DNA of 64,000 nt from G963556115 sp963667375. Its GTDB lineage: Bacteria > Planctomycetota > SZUA-567. Position numbers and translations under genes: made by a program. Shown here piece by piece: positions 28,600-37,872 of the stretch. The notes beneath the pieces were generated by a model. That model had not been told where the DNA came from. It was given only the letters and a program-made list of their open reading frames with translations, and did not search any database. The DNA lies in the NCBI GenBank assembly GCA_963667375.1, contig OY763323.1, positions 620,001 to 684,000 of the forward strand. Direction: 5' to 3'. How positions within the stretch are numbered: position 1 is the first letter of the stretch; each line of letters opens with the position of its first letter.

Positions 28600-29559
28600 T
28601 TAAAATCCCAGATACTCCAGATCAGCGGCAGTAACAGTTACTCGGGATTTAGGAATCAGCCCCAGCTCAAACCGTGACAGCAGTTCACCAAGCTCAACCT
28701 CTTCCCCTTTCGCACACAGACCGCACGTCTGCCCAAGCCAGCCGAGCAGACGCTCAGGCCGCTGTCCACGCGCTCGCAGACAGCTGATACGGCTGTCACC
28801 ATGCCTCTTGGCCAGCCTTCTGCCATCATTACCTATTACCAGCGGCACATGCAGAAATTCCGGAAATCCATACCCCAATGCCTTGTATAACATTCTCTGC
28901 CTGAAAGTGCTGTTGACCAGATCATCCGCCCGAATCACCTCCGTTACCGCACTCTCATGATCATCAATAACACATGCCAGCTGGTATGCCACACTTATCA
29001 GGCCGCTAGCAGCGGTACGCGCAACCACAAAATCACCACTGGTTCGACGGATATCCGCCTCCCGCCATCCCAGAAAATTGTCATAATATTTCAGGATTCT
29101 GCAATCCTGTAGATTGAAACGCCAGGCACAGCCACGTTCAGCTGCTACCGCTTTTATATTTGACTTATTATCACGACAGATATTGGGATATACCAGATCA
29201 TCACCGAGATTGGGCGCAGATTGAGCCGCCTGAATATCCGCACGGCTGCAGAAACATGGATATACCAGCCCCTTCTGTTGCAGAACCTTGAATATCTCAC
29301 GATAAATTTCAACCCTCCGGCTCTGAACCATTATTTCACCATCCCAGTCGAGCCCCAGCCAGCGCAAATCAGCATAAACCTGCTCAACCTTCTCAATTTT
29401 CACTCGCGGATGATCAAGATCCTCCATCCGCATAAGAATTTCACCACCCTGACTACGGGCACGCAACCAGCTAAGCAGAAAAGTTCTGGCATTACCCAGA
29501 TGCAATGCGCCGGTAGGGCTCGGAGCAAAACGTGTGCGATATACCGCTCTTTCTGACAT
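28600..29559 (-). CDS. gluQ: Glutamyl-Q tRNA(Asp) synthetase
   Basis: The ~319-residue protein is a truncated glutamyl-tRNA synthetase lacking the anticodon-binding domain. It has RFAPSPTGALHLGNARTFLL (HIGH-like HLGN), a zinc-type YPCFCSR segment and the KMSKS equivalent LAKRHGDS. Family members attach glutamate to the queuosine base of tRNA(Asp). The frame can be read from a TTG at 29601, but homologues begin just before YRTRFAPSPTG, so the ATG at 29559 is preferred. It is transcribed divergently from pgk. Confidence 0.9.
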   Translation of the reverse strand: MSERAVYRTRFAPSPTGALHLGNARTFLLSWLRARSQGGEILMRMEDLDHPRVKIEKVEQVYADLRWLGLDWDGEIMVQSRRVEIYREIFKVLQQKGLVYPCFCSRADIQAAQSAPNLGDDLVYPNICRDNKSNIKAVAAERGCAWRFNLQDCRILKYYDNFLGWREADIRRTSGDFVVARTAASGLISVAYQLACVIDDHESAVTEVIRADDLVNSTFRQRMLYKALGYGFPEFLHVPLVIGNDGRRLAKRHGDSRISCLRARGQRPERLLGWLGQTCGLCAKGEEVELGELLSRFELGLIPKSRVTVTAADLEYLGF

Positions 29560-29657
29560 TATTTCAGTATCTGCCCTTTCCAGTACGACTACAACCTCCA
29601 ACCCGGATTTTAAATCAAAATGATTAAAAAAAACACCATCATGTCGGTAAAAATATC

Positions 29658-29684
29658 TTGACTTACTCAGAATATCGTTAAAAT
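29658..29684 (+). promoter_or_regulatory. Candidate pgk promoter
   Basis: TTGACT (29658-29663) and TAAAAT (29679-29684) are separated by 15 bp, slightly short. They lie ~80-105 bp before the pgk start. Confidence 0.35.
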
Positions 29685-29763
29685 ATTACTGATTATGTAT
29701 TTTAAAATCAGTTCAGTAAATTCATTATATACACATTACTTTATTTACCAATAGGAGAAAAGA

Positions 29764-30984
29764 ATGGCTAAGAAAACAATCAAAGATATTGATGTCGCCG
29801 GAAAGAAAGTTCTTATGCGTGTTGACTTCAATGTACCTTTAAAGGATGGTGTCGTTACTGATGATACCCGTATCGTAGCAGCCCTGCCATCAATCAAAGA
29901 AGTAATTACAAAGGGTGGCAAACTGATCCTTGCCAGCCATTGCGGTCGTCCAAAGGGTGAACCAAAGCCAGAATTCTCCCTCAAACCAGCGGCAATGAAG
30001 CTTGCAGAACTTCTTGGACAGCCAGTGACTCTCGCTCCTGACTGTGTCGGTCCAGAAGTTGAAAAAATGGTAGAAGAGCTCAAGGACGGAGAGGTTATTC
30101 TTCTTGAGAATGTCCGTTTCCACAAGGAAGAAGAGCTGCTTGACAAATATAACAAGCAGGACGATGCTACCAAAGCCGCTATCGATAAGTTCGTAAAAGA
30201 CCTCGCCTCACTCGGCGAAGTATACGTCAATGATGCTTTCGGTACCGCTCACCGTGCCCACGCCTCTACCCAGGGTGTAACCAAGTACCTTTCACCATGT
30301 GTAGCCGGCTACCTGATGGAAAAAGAAGTTAAGTACTTTGGTGATACACTTGCTGCGCCTGAAAAGCCATTTGTTGCCATTCTTGGTGGTGCCAAAGTTT
30401 CAGATAAAATCATGGTTATCGATAACCTGATGGAGAAGGTTGACACTATCATCATCGGTGGAGCCATGGCATACACCATGCTCAAAGCCAAGGGTGAAAG
30501 TGTTGGTATCTCCATGGTTGAAGATGACAAGCTTGATGTTGCAACCGCTATCATTGAAAAAGGCAAGGAAAAAGGCGTTGCTGTTCTACTGCCAGTAGAT
30601 CACGTCTGCGCCAGGGAATTCGGGGTTGAAGAGCCAGACGGCACCTTCGAAACAATTCCTGACGATATGATGGGTCTTGATATCGGACCAAAGTCTGTTG
30701 AACTGTTTAAAGCCGCTGTTGCCAGTGCCAGAACTGTGGTCTGGAACGGGCCAATGGGCGTATTTGAAAAACCTGCCTTCGCAACCGGCACCTTTGCCAT
30801 TGCTGACGCAGTTGCAGAAAATACCGCCTGTGTAAGTATAATCGGTGGCGGTGATTCAGTAAGCGCAGTCAAGAAATCAGGTCTTGCAGATAAAATGACC
30901 CACATCTCTACCGGTGGTGGTGCCAGCCTTGAATTCCTGGAAGGCAAAGTACTTCCAGGCGTCGCTGCACTTGATGAAGCGTAA
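29764..30984 (+). CDS. pgk: Phosphoglycerate kinase
   Basis: The 406-residue protein has all the family landmarks: VLMRVDFNVPLKDG, LASHCGRPKGE, ENVRFHKEEE, VNDAFGTAHRAHAST, AILGGAKVSDKI, VVWNGPMGVFE and the C-terminal STGGGASLEFLEGK. It makes ATP from 1,3-bisphosphoglycerate in glycolysis. A good AGGAGA ribosome-binding site precedes the ATG. Codon choice differs from neighbours: by my count 14 prolines use CCA and five CCT, with no CCG or CCC, which fits a very highly expressed gene. It is monocistronic, with a strong terminator. Confidence 0.97.
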   Translation: MAKKTIKDIDVAGKKVLMRVDFNVPLKDGVVTDDTRIVAALPSIKEVITKGGKLILASHCGRPKGEPKPEFSLKPAAMKLAELLGQPVTLAPDCVGPEVEKMVEELKDGEVILLENVRFHKEEELLDKYNKQDDATKAAIDKFVKDLASLGEVYVNDAFGTAHRAHASTQGVTKYLSPCVAGYLMEKEVKYFGDTLAAPEKPFVAILGGAKVSDKIMVIDNLMEKVDTIIIGGAMAYTMLKAKGESVGISMVEDDKLDVATAIIEKGKEKGVAVLLPVDHVCAREFGVEEPDGTFETIPDDMMGLDIGPKSVELFKAAVASARTVVWNGPMGVFEKPAFATGTFAIADAVAENTACVSIIGGGDSVSAVKKSGLADKMTHISTGGGASLEFLEGKVLPGVAALDEA

Positions 30985-31007
30985 AGTCGAAGTCATTCCT
31001 TAAATTA

Positions 31008-31052
31008 ACAGTCAGCTGCCATATAATCATGGCAGCTGACTGTTTTATATTT
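31008..31052 (+). terminator. Intrinsic terminator after pgk
   Basis: A perfect 15-bp stem (31008-31022 with 31029-31043) closes a 6-base loop and is followed by TTTTATATTTT. Confidence 0.92.
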
Positions 31053-31105
31053 TCAGGATTATTTGATGTATCCCGTAATAAGCCGTAAATCCGATTAATT
31101 ATTTC

Positions 31106-33487
31106 TTAAAAAACACTCCCTTTTGCTATACCACGCATTTTATATACCTCATACCGACGAAGCCTGGTCGCCGGGTCATTATCAAACTTTGAACTCAAAG
31201 CAACAGCCTGCTTAGCCTGTCGACGTGATTCTTCCTGCATCCCGTGATCATAAAGATACCTGGCATAATTATAATAATAACGGGTATTATACGGGTAAAG
31301 AGTTATCGCAGATTCATAAAGACGGCAGATTCGCTCACTGTCTTCAGGAGCTGAAAATTCAGCAAGGGCAGATGCCAGCCGTACCGGATAATCACTGGCA
31401 AAAGGTCGCAAGAATATACCCTGCTCGAAACTGTTCACCGCGGCAGTAAATTTTGCCGTATCCTGATTCTGCGCGGCACGATACTGTTTGAGCAGAATAT
31501 TACCCCTGATAATATAGAGATCAGCATTACCACCGGAACGCTGAATCGCACTCTCAACAATAGCAAGTTTCTGCTCAAACTGCTCAGAACCCTCCTCCGC
31601 ACCCACCCCGGCATAAACCGCCCGCTCGGCAGTAGAGGCCACAAAATCATCCCAGACGCCCCAGATACCCCAGCACAATCCGATTATAATCAGCATATAG
31701 GCAACCCTGCTGCGCAGCTGTACACGAATATTCAGCATTCCCCATGAGCGCTGTCTGGAAACAAGTAACCCCGCAAAAACCCAGAACAGCCCGCTGAGCC
31801 CCGGAAAATACAGCAGATCACCACTCAGACCATAAAGCAGAAAACACAGCAGCGCCAGCTTGAGAAGTTTCTCAGACCAGCCCAAATCACAATTCCGGCT
31901 CTTCACCCATAGTCTGCTATATCCCAGGATAAACATTAACGGCAACAGAACAAAATTAACCATAAAATGCACTGCCAGCGCCGGCAGTGCTGAGGAAACA
32001 CCCTGCATTGCATCATATAGCTCATGAAGGAAGAAGCTCAGCCCCATATGATCAAAAACACCAAATATAACCGGCACATAAAAAACTATAAAAGCCAGAA
32101 CACAGACGTAACGAACCGGCGTATGCAGCATCTCGGCTGCTAAATTCATCTCCTGATGGAGTCTGCGCTCTGCTTTACCGGCAAAAACAAGCACCAGTTG
32201 CAAAATCAGAAATACCGTCAACAGCAGGATTCCGCCGTCAGCCATTATTTCTGCATACAGGTTACCTGCCCGCCCCAGGCCTATCTCCTGCGGTGCTTTA
32301 AACTGTGAATGGACTTCACTGAAATTATCCAGTCCCCAGCCGGAGAAAGGTGACGCGAGAAAAGCTTTTACCGCTGTTAAAGACGGCAGCAACCGCTGTT
32401 GCAGCCGATGCTTGAGCAGATCACTTATTCCCCGCAGATCACTGCTGACTGGAGCAATAAGAACTGCAAACAGCAGCAACAGCACAAGGATGATAAAACC
32501 CAGACCAATATAATATTCACCAGATTTATTCAACCCATTACTGAAACGTACCAGCAGAAACTCCAACTCAAAATACCAGAATACCGCAAACACGAGCTGC
32601 GCCAGAAAACCGTCGGCCGCCAGCCAGACCCCGAGCACCAGTACCAGACTGAGAACAGTAATCAAACCTGTCCAGCCGATAATCAGCAGACCATCCTTGA
32701 CCAACCCCGTCCGGAATTTTATTACCCGGTACAACACCAGACATTGAACAGCTTTACCCAGAAATACCCCGTAAACACTCCCCGAGAGCAGAACTCCCAG
32801 CAGTGAAATGAATAGTGGCAGATCATACCGGAAACGGTAATTCTCCACAAGCTTCATACTTAGTAGCAGCAGCATACTGAGCAGCGAAAAAGCACACAGC
32901 GCCTCAGCCACTCCCAAGCCGCCATCAACCCAGCCATTCTCAACTCGTGCGATAAAGGCCTGCACAATCAGAATGCCACGCGAGCGCAGAGTATCCTGAA
33001 ACGCTGGCAATTTCAAAGTAAGCTCACGCAGATAATCCAGCGCAAATACCTTCTGATAGAGGGCATAGGCAACCACCGCAAACAATAATCCGCCAAGTAC
33101 AGAGATATAAATCCTAAAAATTGTCTTATCACGTGCAGTTATAACAACCGCGATAAAAATCATAATATCAGAGATCCAGTTTACCGCCAGAATTCTAGCC
33201 GTATAATAATATCCTGATAAAGCGCTTAATACAACAACCGCTACAAATAACAGCAGGGACAGCAGCAGAGATTTTCGCGACAATATCAGACCATTACTGA
33301 GAAGCCTGCTGATTACAGCAGTTTCAACCGCCAGCAGGGACAGCAGATTGATAAAGACCATCTGCGGACTGAATGCTCCGCCTCCTGCAAGCAATACCCG
33401 CAGCATAATATACAGCACGCAAACCATACTCGAAACAACAAACAGTCTGTCAGAGCCTCTGGTATTTAAATTCGTCGAGTTTCGCAT
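31106..33487 (-). CDS. O-antigen ligase/polymerase-like membrane protein with TPR tail
   Basis: The 793-residue protein has about twelve hydrophobic helices in residues 1-610. The large loop carries SGWGLDNFSEVHSQF and LGRAGNLYAEIMADGG, the Wzy/WaaL-type signature (G-x-G-x-x-x-F ... N-x-Y-x-E-x-x-x-x-G). From ~640 to the end the protein is soluble with tetratricopeptide-like helices (IYLIRGNILLKQYRA-like, YYYNYARYLYDHGM). It probably links or polymerises surface glycan at the periplasmic face. It starts four bases after the ispG stop, so it is cotranscribed with that isoprenoid gene, which feeds the lipid carrier pathway. Confidence 0.85.
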   Translation of the reverse strand: MRNSTNLNTRGSDRLFVVSSMVCVLYIMLRVLLAGGGAFSPQMVFINLLSLLAVETAVISRLLSNGLILSRKSLLLSLLLFVAVVVLSALSGYYYTARILAVNWISDIMIFIAVVITARDKTIFRIYISVLGGLLFAVVAYALYQKVFALDYLRELTLKLPAFQDTLRSRGILIVQAFIARVENGWVDGGLGVAEALCAFSLLSMLLLLSMKLVENYRFRYDLPLFISLLGVLLSGSVYGVFLGKAVQCLVLYRVIKFRTGLVKDGLLIIGWTGLITVLSLVLVLGVWLAADGFLAQLVFAVFWYFELEFLLVRFSNGLNKSGEYYIGLGFIILVLLLLFAVLIAPVSSDLRGISDLLKHRLQQRLLPSLTAVKAFLASPFSGWGLDNFSEVHSQFKAPQEIGLGRAGNLYAEIMADGGILLLTVFLILQLVLVFAGKAERRLHQEMNLAAEMLHTPVRYVCVLAFIVFYVPVIFGVFDHMGLSFFLHELYDAMQGVSSALPALAVHFMVNFVLLPLMFILGYSRLWVKSRNCDLGWSEKLLKLALLCFLLYGLSGDLLYFPGLSGLFWVFAGLLVSRQRSWGMLNIRVQLRSRVAYMLIIIGLCWGIWGVWDDFVASTAERAVYAGVGAEEGSEQFEQKLAIVESAIQRSGGNADLYIIRGNILLKQYRAAQNQDTAKFTAAVNSFEQGIFLRPFASDYPVRLASALAEFSAPEDSERICRLYESAITLYPYNTRYYYNYARYLYDHGMQEESRRQAKQAVALSSKFDNDPATRLRRYEVYKMRGIAKGSVF

Positions 33488-33491
33488 CTAT

Positions 33492-34553
33492 CTACAGTTC
33501 CGCCACCAGATCCAGAAGTTTCTTCAAGGCCTCTTCACGTGTAAAAACACCAATCTTCTCGCCTTTGGCAAAAAGCATGATACCATTTCCGGCTCCGGCC
33601 AATCCAACATCGGCTTCTGCCGCCTCACCCGGACCATTGACTTCACACCCCATAACCGCTACTTTAACCGGTTTACTTATTGCAGAAAGCCGGTCTCGCA
33701 CCTCACGAGCCAGATCGGGCATATCATTAATTCGGCAGCGTCCGCAGGTAGGACAGGAGATTATCTCCGCACCTTCATGAATAATTCCTGCCGCCTGCAA
33801 CAGCCTTTTCCCGGCGATTACCTCCCTCACCGGTTCCGCAGTGAACGATAACCTTATAGTATCACCAATACCATCCACCAGCAAAGCCCCGATACCGATC
33901 GCACTCTTGAGCAGTGCATCCTCCTCTACACCCGCTTCAGTCACGCCAATATGCAGCGGATAAGAGGATTTCAATGCCAACTCTCTATTGACTCTGATTG
34001 TTGCCAGCGCCTCGGAAATCTTTGCAGAGATAACAATATCATGAAAACCATGCTCCTCAAACCGCTCGGCATAACCGAGTGCTTCAGCGACTACCGCTGT
34101 CTCCAGTTCACGGCTGTCAGCTTTATTCTTATGCCTGACTGATCCGCCATTAACCCCGATTCTGATGGGAATTCCTGCCACCTTCGCCGTGTCAAGAACC
34201 TGGTATATTCCCTCCCAGTTCTCCATATTCCCAGGATTAATTCTGATTTTCGCAGCCCCGGCAGTAATCGCCGCCACTGCTATACGAGCATCAAAATGAA
34301 TATCAGCAACTACAGGCAAAGGGCTTTTAGCGCATACCGCCTCAAAGTACGCAATATCCTTTAATGTCGGTACAGCAACTCTGATAATATCACACCCGGC
34401 ATCTGCAGCGGTATATATCTGATCAAGAGTCCCTGCCAGATCACCTGCCGGTCTGGAGGTCATGGTCTGAATACTTACCGGTGCTCCCCCGCCAATACGA
34501 ACCCCTCCGACCTCAACGGCTCTACTGACCCTTCTCAACGCTGTATAATCCAT
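33492..34553 (-). CDS. ispG: 4-hydroxy-3-methylbut-2-enyl diphosphate synthase
   Basis: The 353-residue protein is full-length for the bacterial two-domain form. The N-terminus VSRAVEVGGVRIGGGAPVSI and TIM-barrel segments (VADIHFDARIA, KIRINPGNM) are present. The C-terminal [4Fe-4S] ligands are in ISCPTCGRC and VMGCEVNGPGEA. It performs the penultimate step of the MEP isoprenoid pathway. It is the first gene of a two-gene minus-strand unit with the ligase-like gene, and is divergent from a protein kinase with 128 bp between them. Confidence 0.96.
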   Translation of the reverse strand: MDYTALRRVSRAVEVGGVRIGGGAPVSIQTMTSRPAGDLAGTLDQIYTAADAGCDIIRVAVPTLKDIAYFEAVCAKSPLPVVADIHFDARIAVAAITAGAAKIRINPGNMENWEGIYQVLDTAKVAGIPIRIGVNGGSVRHKNKADSRELETAVVAEALGYAERFEEHGFHDIVISAKISEALATIRVNRELALKSSYPLHIGVTEAGVEEDALLKSAIGIGALLVDGIGDTIRLSFTAEPVREVIAGKRLLQAAGIIHEGAEIISCPTCGRCRINDMPDLAREVRDRLSAISKPVKVAVMGCEVNGPGEAAEADVGLAGAGNGIMLFAKGEKIGVFTREEALKKLLDLVAEL

Positions 34554-34681
34554 AATTTTCTCTTTATATTGCCTTTAAAAACTATATACTTATTCAATAC
34601 ATAGTTATGCAAACATATACTTTTGTTTCAATTAATATTCTAACCTTATTCGGAAATTTTTAAAGTTTAAATTTAACCTCT

Positions 34682-35593
34682 ATGACTAGTGATAATACTC
34701 CGAAACAGCATAATACTGATACCGCAGAGGAACAGGGTGTGCTCTGGAAACAGCCACTCTCCGGTTATGAAATTCTAAACTGCCTCAGCGGCACTGAAGA
34801 ATACGGGCTTTTTCTGGCACGCGATACCAGACTGGAGCGTGATGTAATCATAAAAACCCTGACCGCAGATCTCAAACATCATGAGGACGCGATAGAACGC
34901 TTCTTCAATGAAGCCCGCCAGGTGGCCAGAATAAAACACCGCAACATAGCCCGCGGTCTGGATGTCGGACGATCAGGCGAACTATTCTATTTTGTCACGG
35001 AATTTCTGCGCGGCGAATCACTCGAAGAAAAACTGCAGCGGCTGCAGAACGGAAAACTTCGTGAACTGGAAAGCCTGAAAATAATTGAAAATATAATTTC
35101 CGGCCTAGATCATATACTCCAGAATGGTCTGATTCATCATGACCTCAAACCCGCAAATATCTTTCTTACTGCGGACGCAACGGTAAAAATAACCGATCTG
35201 GGCATTGCCAAAGATATTGCCTATGCCTGTGAAAACGACCGCTATCTCAGACACCCTTACTGTATTTCACCCGAGCAGGCCGCCGGCGAGGTCAATATCG
35301 ACATAAGATCAAATCTCTACGCAGCAGGTTGTATCTGGTACCGGATGCTGCTCGGTCAGGCTCCATTCATCGCGGAGGATCCTGACACCGTACTGAAAAA
35401 ACATATCACCGATGATCCGCAATCCGTCTCTGAAGTTGATCCGCGTATCACTCCGGCAACCTCGCAGCTTATAAACTGGCTGCTGACTAAAGACCGCAAT
35501 AACCGCCCCAAAAGTCCAAGACAGTTTCTAAGCAAGCTTATGACCCATCCGCTGATCAAGCTCAAACAGGAGCAGGATCTTACCACTGACTGA
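34682..35593 (+). CDS. Serine/threonine protein kinase, non-RD type
   Basis: The 303-residue soluble kinase domain has the ATP Lys in RDVIIKTL, the alpha-C Glu in ERFFNEARQVARIKH, the catalytic loop HHDLKPANIF and the metal loop DLGIAKD (DLG for DFG). CISPEQAAGE is the APE-like segment. Catalytic Asp, Asn and Lys are all present. The loop Arg before the Asp is replaced by His, so it is a non-RD kinase not needing activation-loop phosphorylation. The glycine-rich loop (LSGTEEYGLFLA) is degenerate. Membrane or sensor domains are missing. FHA-domain proteins elsewhere in the window could be phospho-threonine readers. Confidence 0.9.
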   Translation: MTSDNTPKQHNTDTAEEQGVLWKQPLSGYEILNCLSGTEEYGLFLARDTRLERDVIIKTLTADLKHHEDAIERFFNEARQVARIKHRNIARGLDVGRSGELFYFVTEFLRGESLEEKLQRLQNGKLRELESLKIIENIISGLDHILQNGLIHHDLKPANIFLTADATVKITDLGIAKDIAYACENDRYLRHPYCISPEQAAGEVNIDIRSNLYAAGCIWYRMLLGQAPFIAEDPDTVLKKHITDDPQSVSEVDPRITPATSQLINWLLTKDRNNRPKSPRQFLSKLMTHPLIKLKQEQDLTTD

Positions 35594-35684
35594 CTCTCTC
35601 TTTCAGCCGGTCCGATAAGAGTCCAATATATGCAATACCGCTTTGCAGTAATAGCATACACAGCCTAATTACAGCTCAGTATTT

Positions 35685-35720
35685 ACAAAAAATCAGGAGC
35701 CGAGTTAAATCCGGCTCCTG
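35685..35720 (-). terminator. Intrinsic terminator of the SH3-domain gene
   Basis: On the minus strand the 9-bp stem CAGGAGCCG/CGGCTCCTG (35712-35720 with 35694-35702) is followed by ATTTTTTG. It lies 25 bp after the stop. Confidence 0.88.
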
Positions 35721-35745
35721 ACATACTGCTTTCAAACCTGTTATA

Positions 35746-37275
35746 TTACTCTGGTATATTCAACCCGGTAACATCAAATGAATCCCCAACCTGAGGTGAA
35801 CCGGTTGTATTTACCTGTACATCCTCTTCAATCATCGGTGCAAAAGTTTCATCATCATTGTTATCGCTTACATTTACATTTGCACTCACATCATAGCCTA
35901 CAGGCTGATTCTCCAGCACCTGCGTATTTGGTGAGATATAAGTACCGTTGTACAGACTCAGACGCTTTACTTCCATAATATTATCATTGGATGAGACATC
36001 ATCAATTATACTGCCGGAAACCCGTACATGCTTACCGACAAAGTCATCAAGATCATAATACAGCGAACGGAGCAGATAGATTGTTTCACCACCCTTCACC
36101 AGCCGGTAACCGGCAGTACGGTTATTAATATAGCCAATGTATTCCACCCAGCCGGTAGCATCATAACCCATACTTCCAGGAGGTGGACCTGGCTTATAAT
36201 TCTTCGCCATCTCAGCACGATAGGCCGCCTCATACTTCTTATTCTCCTGGCTGCGCTTATAGGCGTCCTCTTTTTCCTGCTGCGCCTCATTATCAATTCT
36301 TGCCATCTGATCTTCTACACTGCTGAGGATATTCTGCACCGCACTTCTACGCATCTCACGTGCTTTACGTTCAGCCTCGGCTCTGGCTTTGATCTTATCC
36401 AGAAGCGGATTATTCTGATTCTGAGCAACGATATTATCCGCAGCTGCTTTTACTGTATTACCATAGGTATCAAGCTCACTGTCGCCGGTCTTTGCAACCT
36501 GTGAAGCGGTCTCTTTAACCCCGTCACCATAGCTGATGTATTTATAAAATACCCAGGCCTTGGCACTTGCAGGCGGTCTGATTCGCACCCACTGACCTCT
36601 GACTCCGGTAATGAAAACCGAATCACCGGTATTTAACTGCCCGACAACCGTACTTCCCGGCCATGGACGTGCACGAATATTAACATTACTGCCTCGAACC
36701 TCTCGAACCAGCCCCTGCTCAGGAATATCAGCCGGGACATCACCGCTGATATAACGCTGATTAATATAACAGAATTCTGATTGCGGATATGCAATCTTTA
36801 CCCATTCTCCAACTTTTTCATAAACAGTAACCGGAGTATCAACATCAGCAGTAAGCACAATCTCATACTTTGTACTCTGACCGGCCCGGATATTCACTCT
36901 GCCGCCGGTAATCTTACCTGCGACTCCGCCAAGATCCTGCGCTACCGGCGCCGCCGGTGCCACAGGCTGTGCAGGCGGAAGGACATCGACCTCTTCACTG
37001 ACCGTAGTAGTTTCATCTGCGACCACAGGAAGAGCCAGTTCGCTGGCAGCTGCCGGCGCCGCCGGGGTTACCAGTTCAGAAGTCTGCGACTGCTCAACAA
37101 CCGTCACACTGCTGTCTACAGCCGGTGCCGGAGGCGGTGGCGGCAGCTCCAATCCACCGTCCACAGACGGAGGAGGCGGCGGCAGTAGCAGAGTATCATC
37201 ATCTGCACTCCAGCCATAACCTGCTGATAAACCTATGATAGCCGCAACAGACATTAATTTTGCAAAAAAACGCAT
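35746..37275 (-). CDS. Secreted bacterial SH3-domain protein with polyproline tracts
   Basis: The 509-residue protein has a Sec signal peptide (ending near YGWSA), then a Pro/Ala/Val-rich stretch with two PPPPP runs (~30-60). Two bacterial SH3 domains follow, each beginning with VNIRA (~125-185 and ~190-255). A charged helical segment (~290-365) and an OB-fold-like domain (~375-440, GYRLVKGGETIYLLRSLYYD then GKHVRVSGSI) complete it. SH3_3 domains usually bind cell-wall peptides, so a periplasmic or cell-wall-associated role is likely. AGGAG lies nine bases before the ATG. A terminator follows. Confidence 0.85.
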   Translation of the reverse strand: MRFFAKLMSVAAIIGLSAGYGWSADDDTLLLPPPPPSVDGGLELPPPPPAPAVDSSVTVVEQSQTSELVTPAAPAAASELALPVVADETTTVSEEVDVLPPAQPVAPAAPVAQDLGGVAGKITGGRVNIRAGQSTKYEIVLTADVDTPVTVYEKVGEWVKIAYPQSEFCYINQRYISGDVPADIPEQGLVREVRGSNVNIRARPWPGSTVVGQLNTGDSVFITGVRGQWVRIRPPASAKAWVFYKYISYGDGVKETASQVAKTGDSELDTYGNTVKAAADNIVAQNQNNPLLDKIKARAEAERKAREMRRSAVQNILSSVEDQMARIDNEAQQEKEDAYKRSQENKKYEAAYRAEMAKNYKPGPPPGSMGYDATGWVEYIGYINNRTAGYRLVKGGETIYLLRSLYYDLDDFVGKHVRVSGSIIDDVSSNDNIMEVKRLSLYNGTYISPNTQVLENQPVGYDVSANVNVSDNNDDETFAPMIEEDVQVNTTGSPQVGDSFDVTGLNIPE

Positions 37276-37626
37276 AATTTTAAACTCCTGAGATTCTATT
37301 CATTTCCGGATAGAGAACCTGACAACGGCATTCTCGTTACCTGATACTTGAAAATCTAATTTCCCCTGCCAAACTTCATATTGTTTTCCGTATGTATTAT
37401 TATGTAACATTTTACTCAAAATCCTATGGTAAAAGTTCCAACAATAAACGGAAATAATGCAAAACAGCGAAAGATATTGCTCAATATATACAATTATAAC
37501 TGTATATCGACAAACTATGCTAAAACTATTATAAATTATACGAGAAAAAATATTATTTTAACATGTAGTTTTTATTTTTTTTGCTATAATAATACTTAGA
37601 TACAGATAAAATTAAGGAGTAGATTT
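37276..37626. other. AT-rich divergent promoter region
   Basis: This 351-bp region lies between the minus-strand SH3 gene and the plus-strand zinc-finger gene. Apart from the extended -10 box listed separately it has only A/T-rich tracts. No RNA gene or ORF was seen. Confidence 0.5.
37582..37590 (+). promoter_or_regulatory. Extended -10 promoter for the zinc-finger/DUF4912 pair
   Basis: TGCTATAAT is a perfect extended -10 (TGnTATAAT). The -35 region is weak, as expected for extended -10 promoters. The start codon is 37 bp downstream with AAGGAG at 37614-37619. Confidence 0.5.
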
Positions 37627-37851
37627 ATGAAATGCTGGTTCTGTGATGAAGAAGCAAGGGGTGTATGTGCTGCATGCGGTCGCGCTCTCTGTTATAAACA
37701 TGCTCATATTCATGATGACATGACCATTGCCAAAAGTGACACATCTACAGGCTACACCAGTTATTACAGTGTAAAAAACTCTCTTAAATGCGAGGAATGC
37801 AGGCTGGAATGGGTTCATCACAAACCCGGTGATGATCACCCCGAACGCTAA
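37627..37851 (+). CDS. Small B-box-like zinc-finger protein
   Basis: The 74-residue protein is mostly a metal-binding module. It has CWFCDEEARGVCAACGRALC followed by YKHAHIHDD and a later CEEC pair, an arrangement like B-box or treble-clef fingers (CxxC...CxxC...C...H-x-H...CxxC). Such small proteins with a DUF2180-like layout are known in archaea and some bacteria; binding partners are unknown. The ribosome-binding site AAGGAG is strong. The DUF4912 gene starts 21 bp later, so the pair is one operon. Confidence 0.8.
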   Translation: MKCWFCDEEARGVCAACGRALCYKHAHIHDDMTIAKSDTSTGYTSYYSVKNSLKCEECRLEWVHHKPGDDHPER

Positions 37852-37872
37852 ATCCCGCAGAAAGATTTATCC

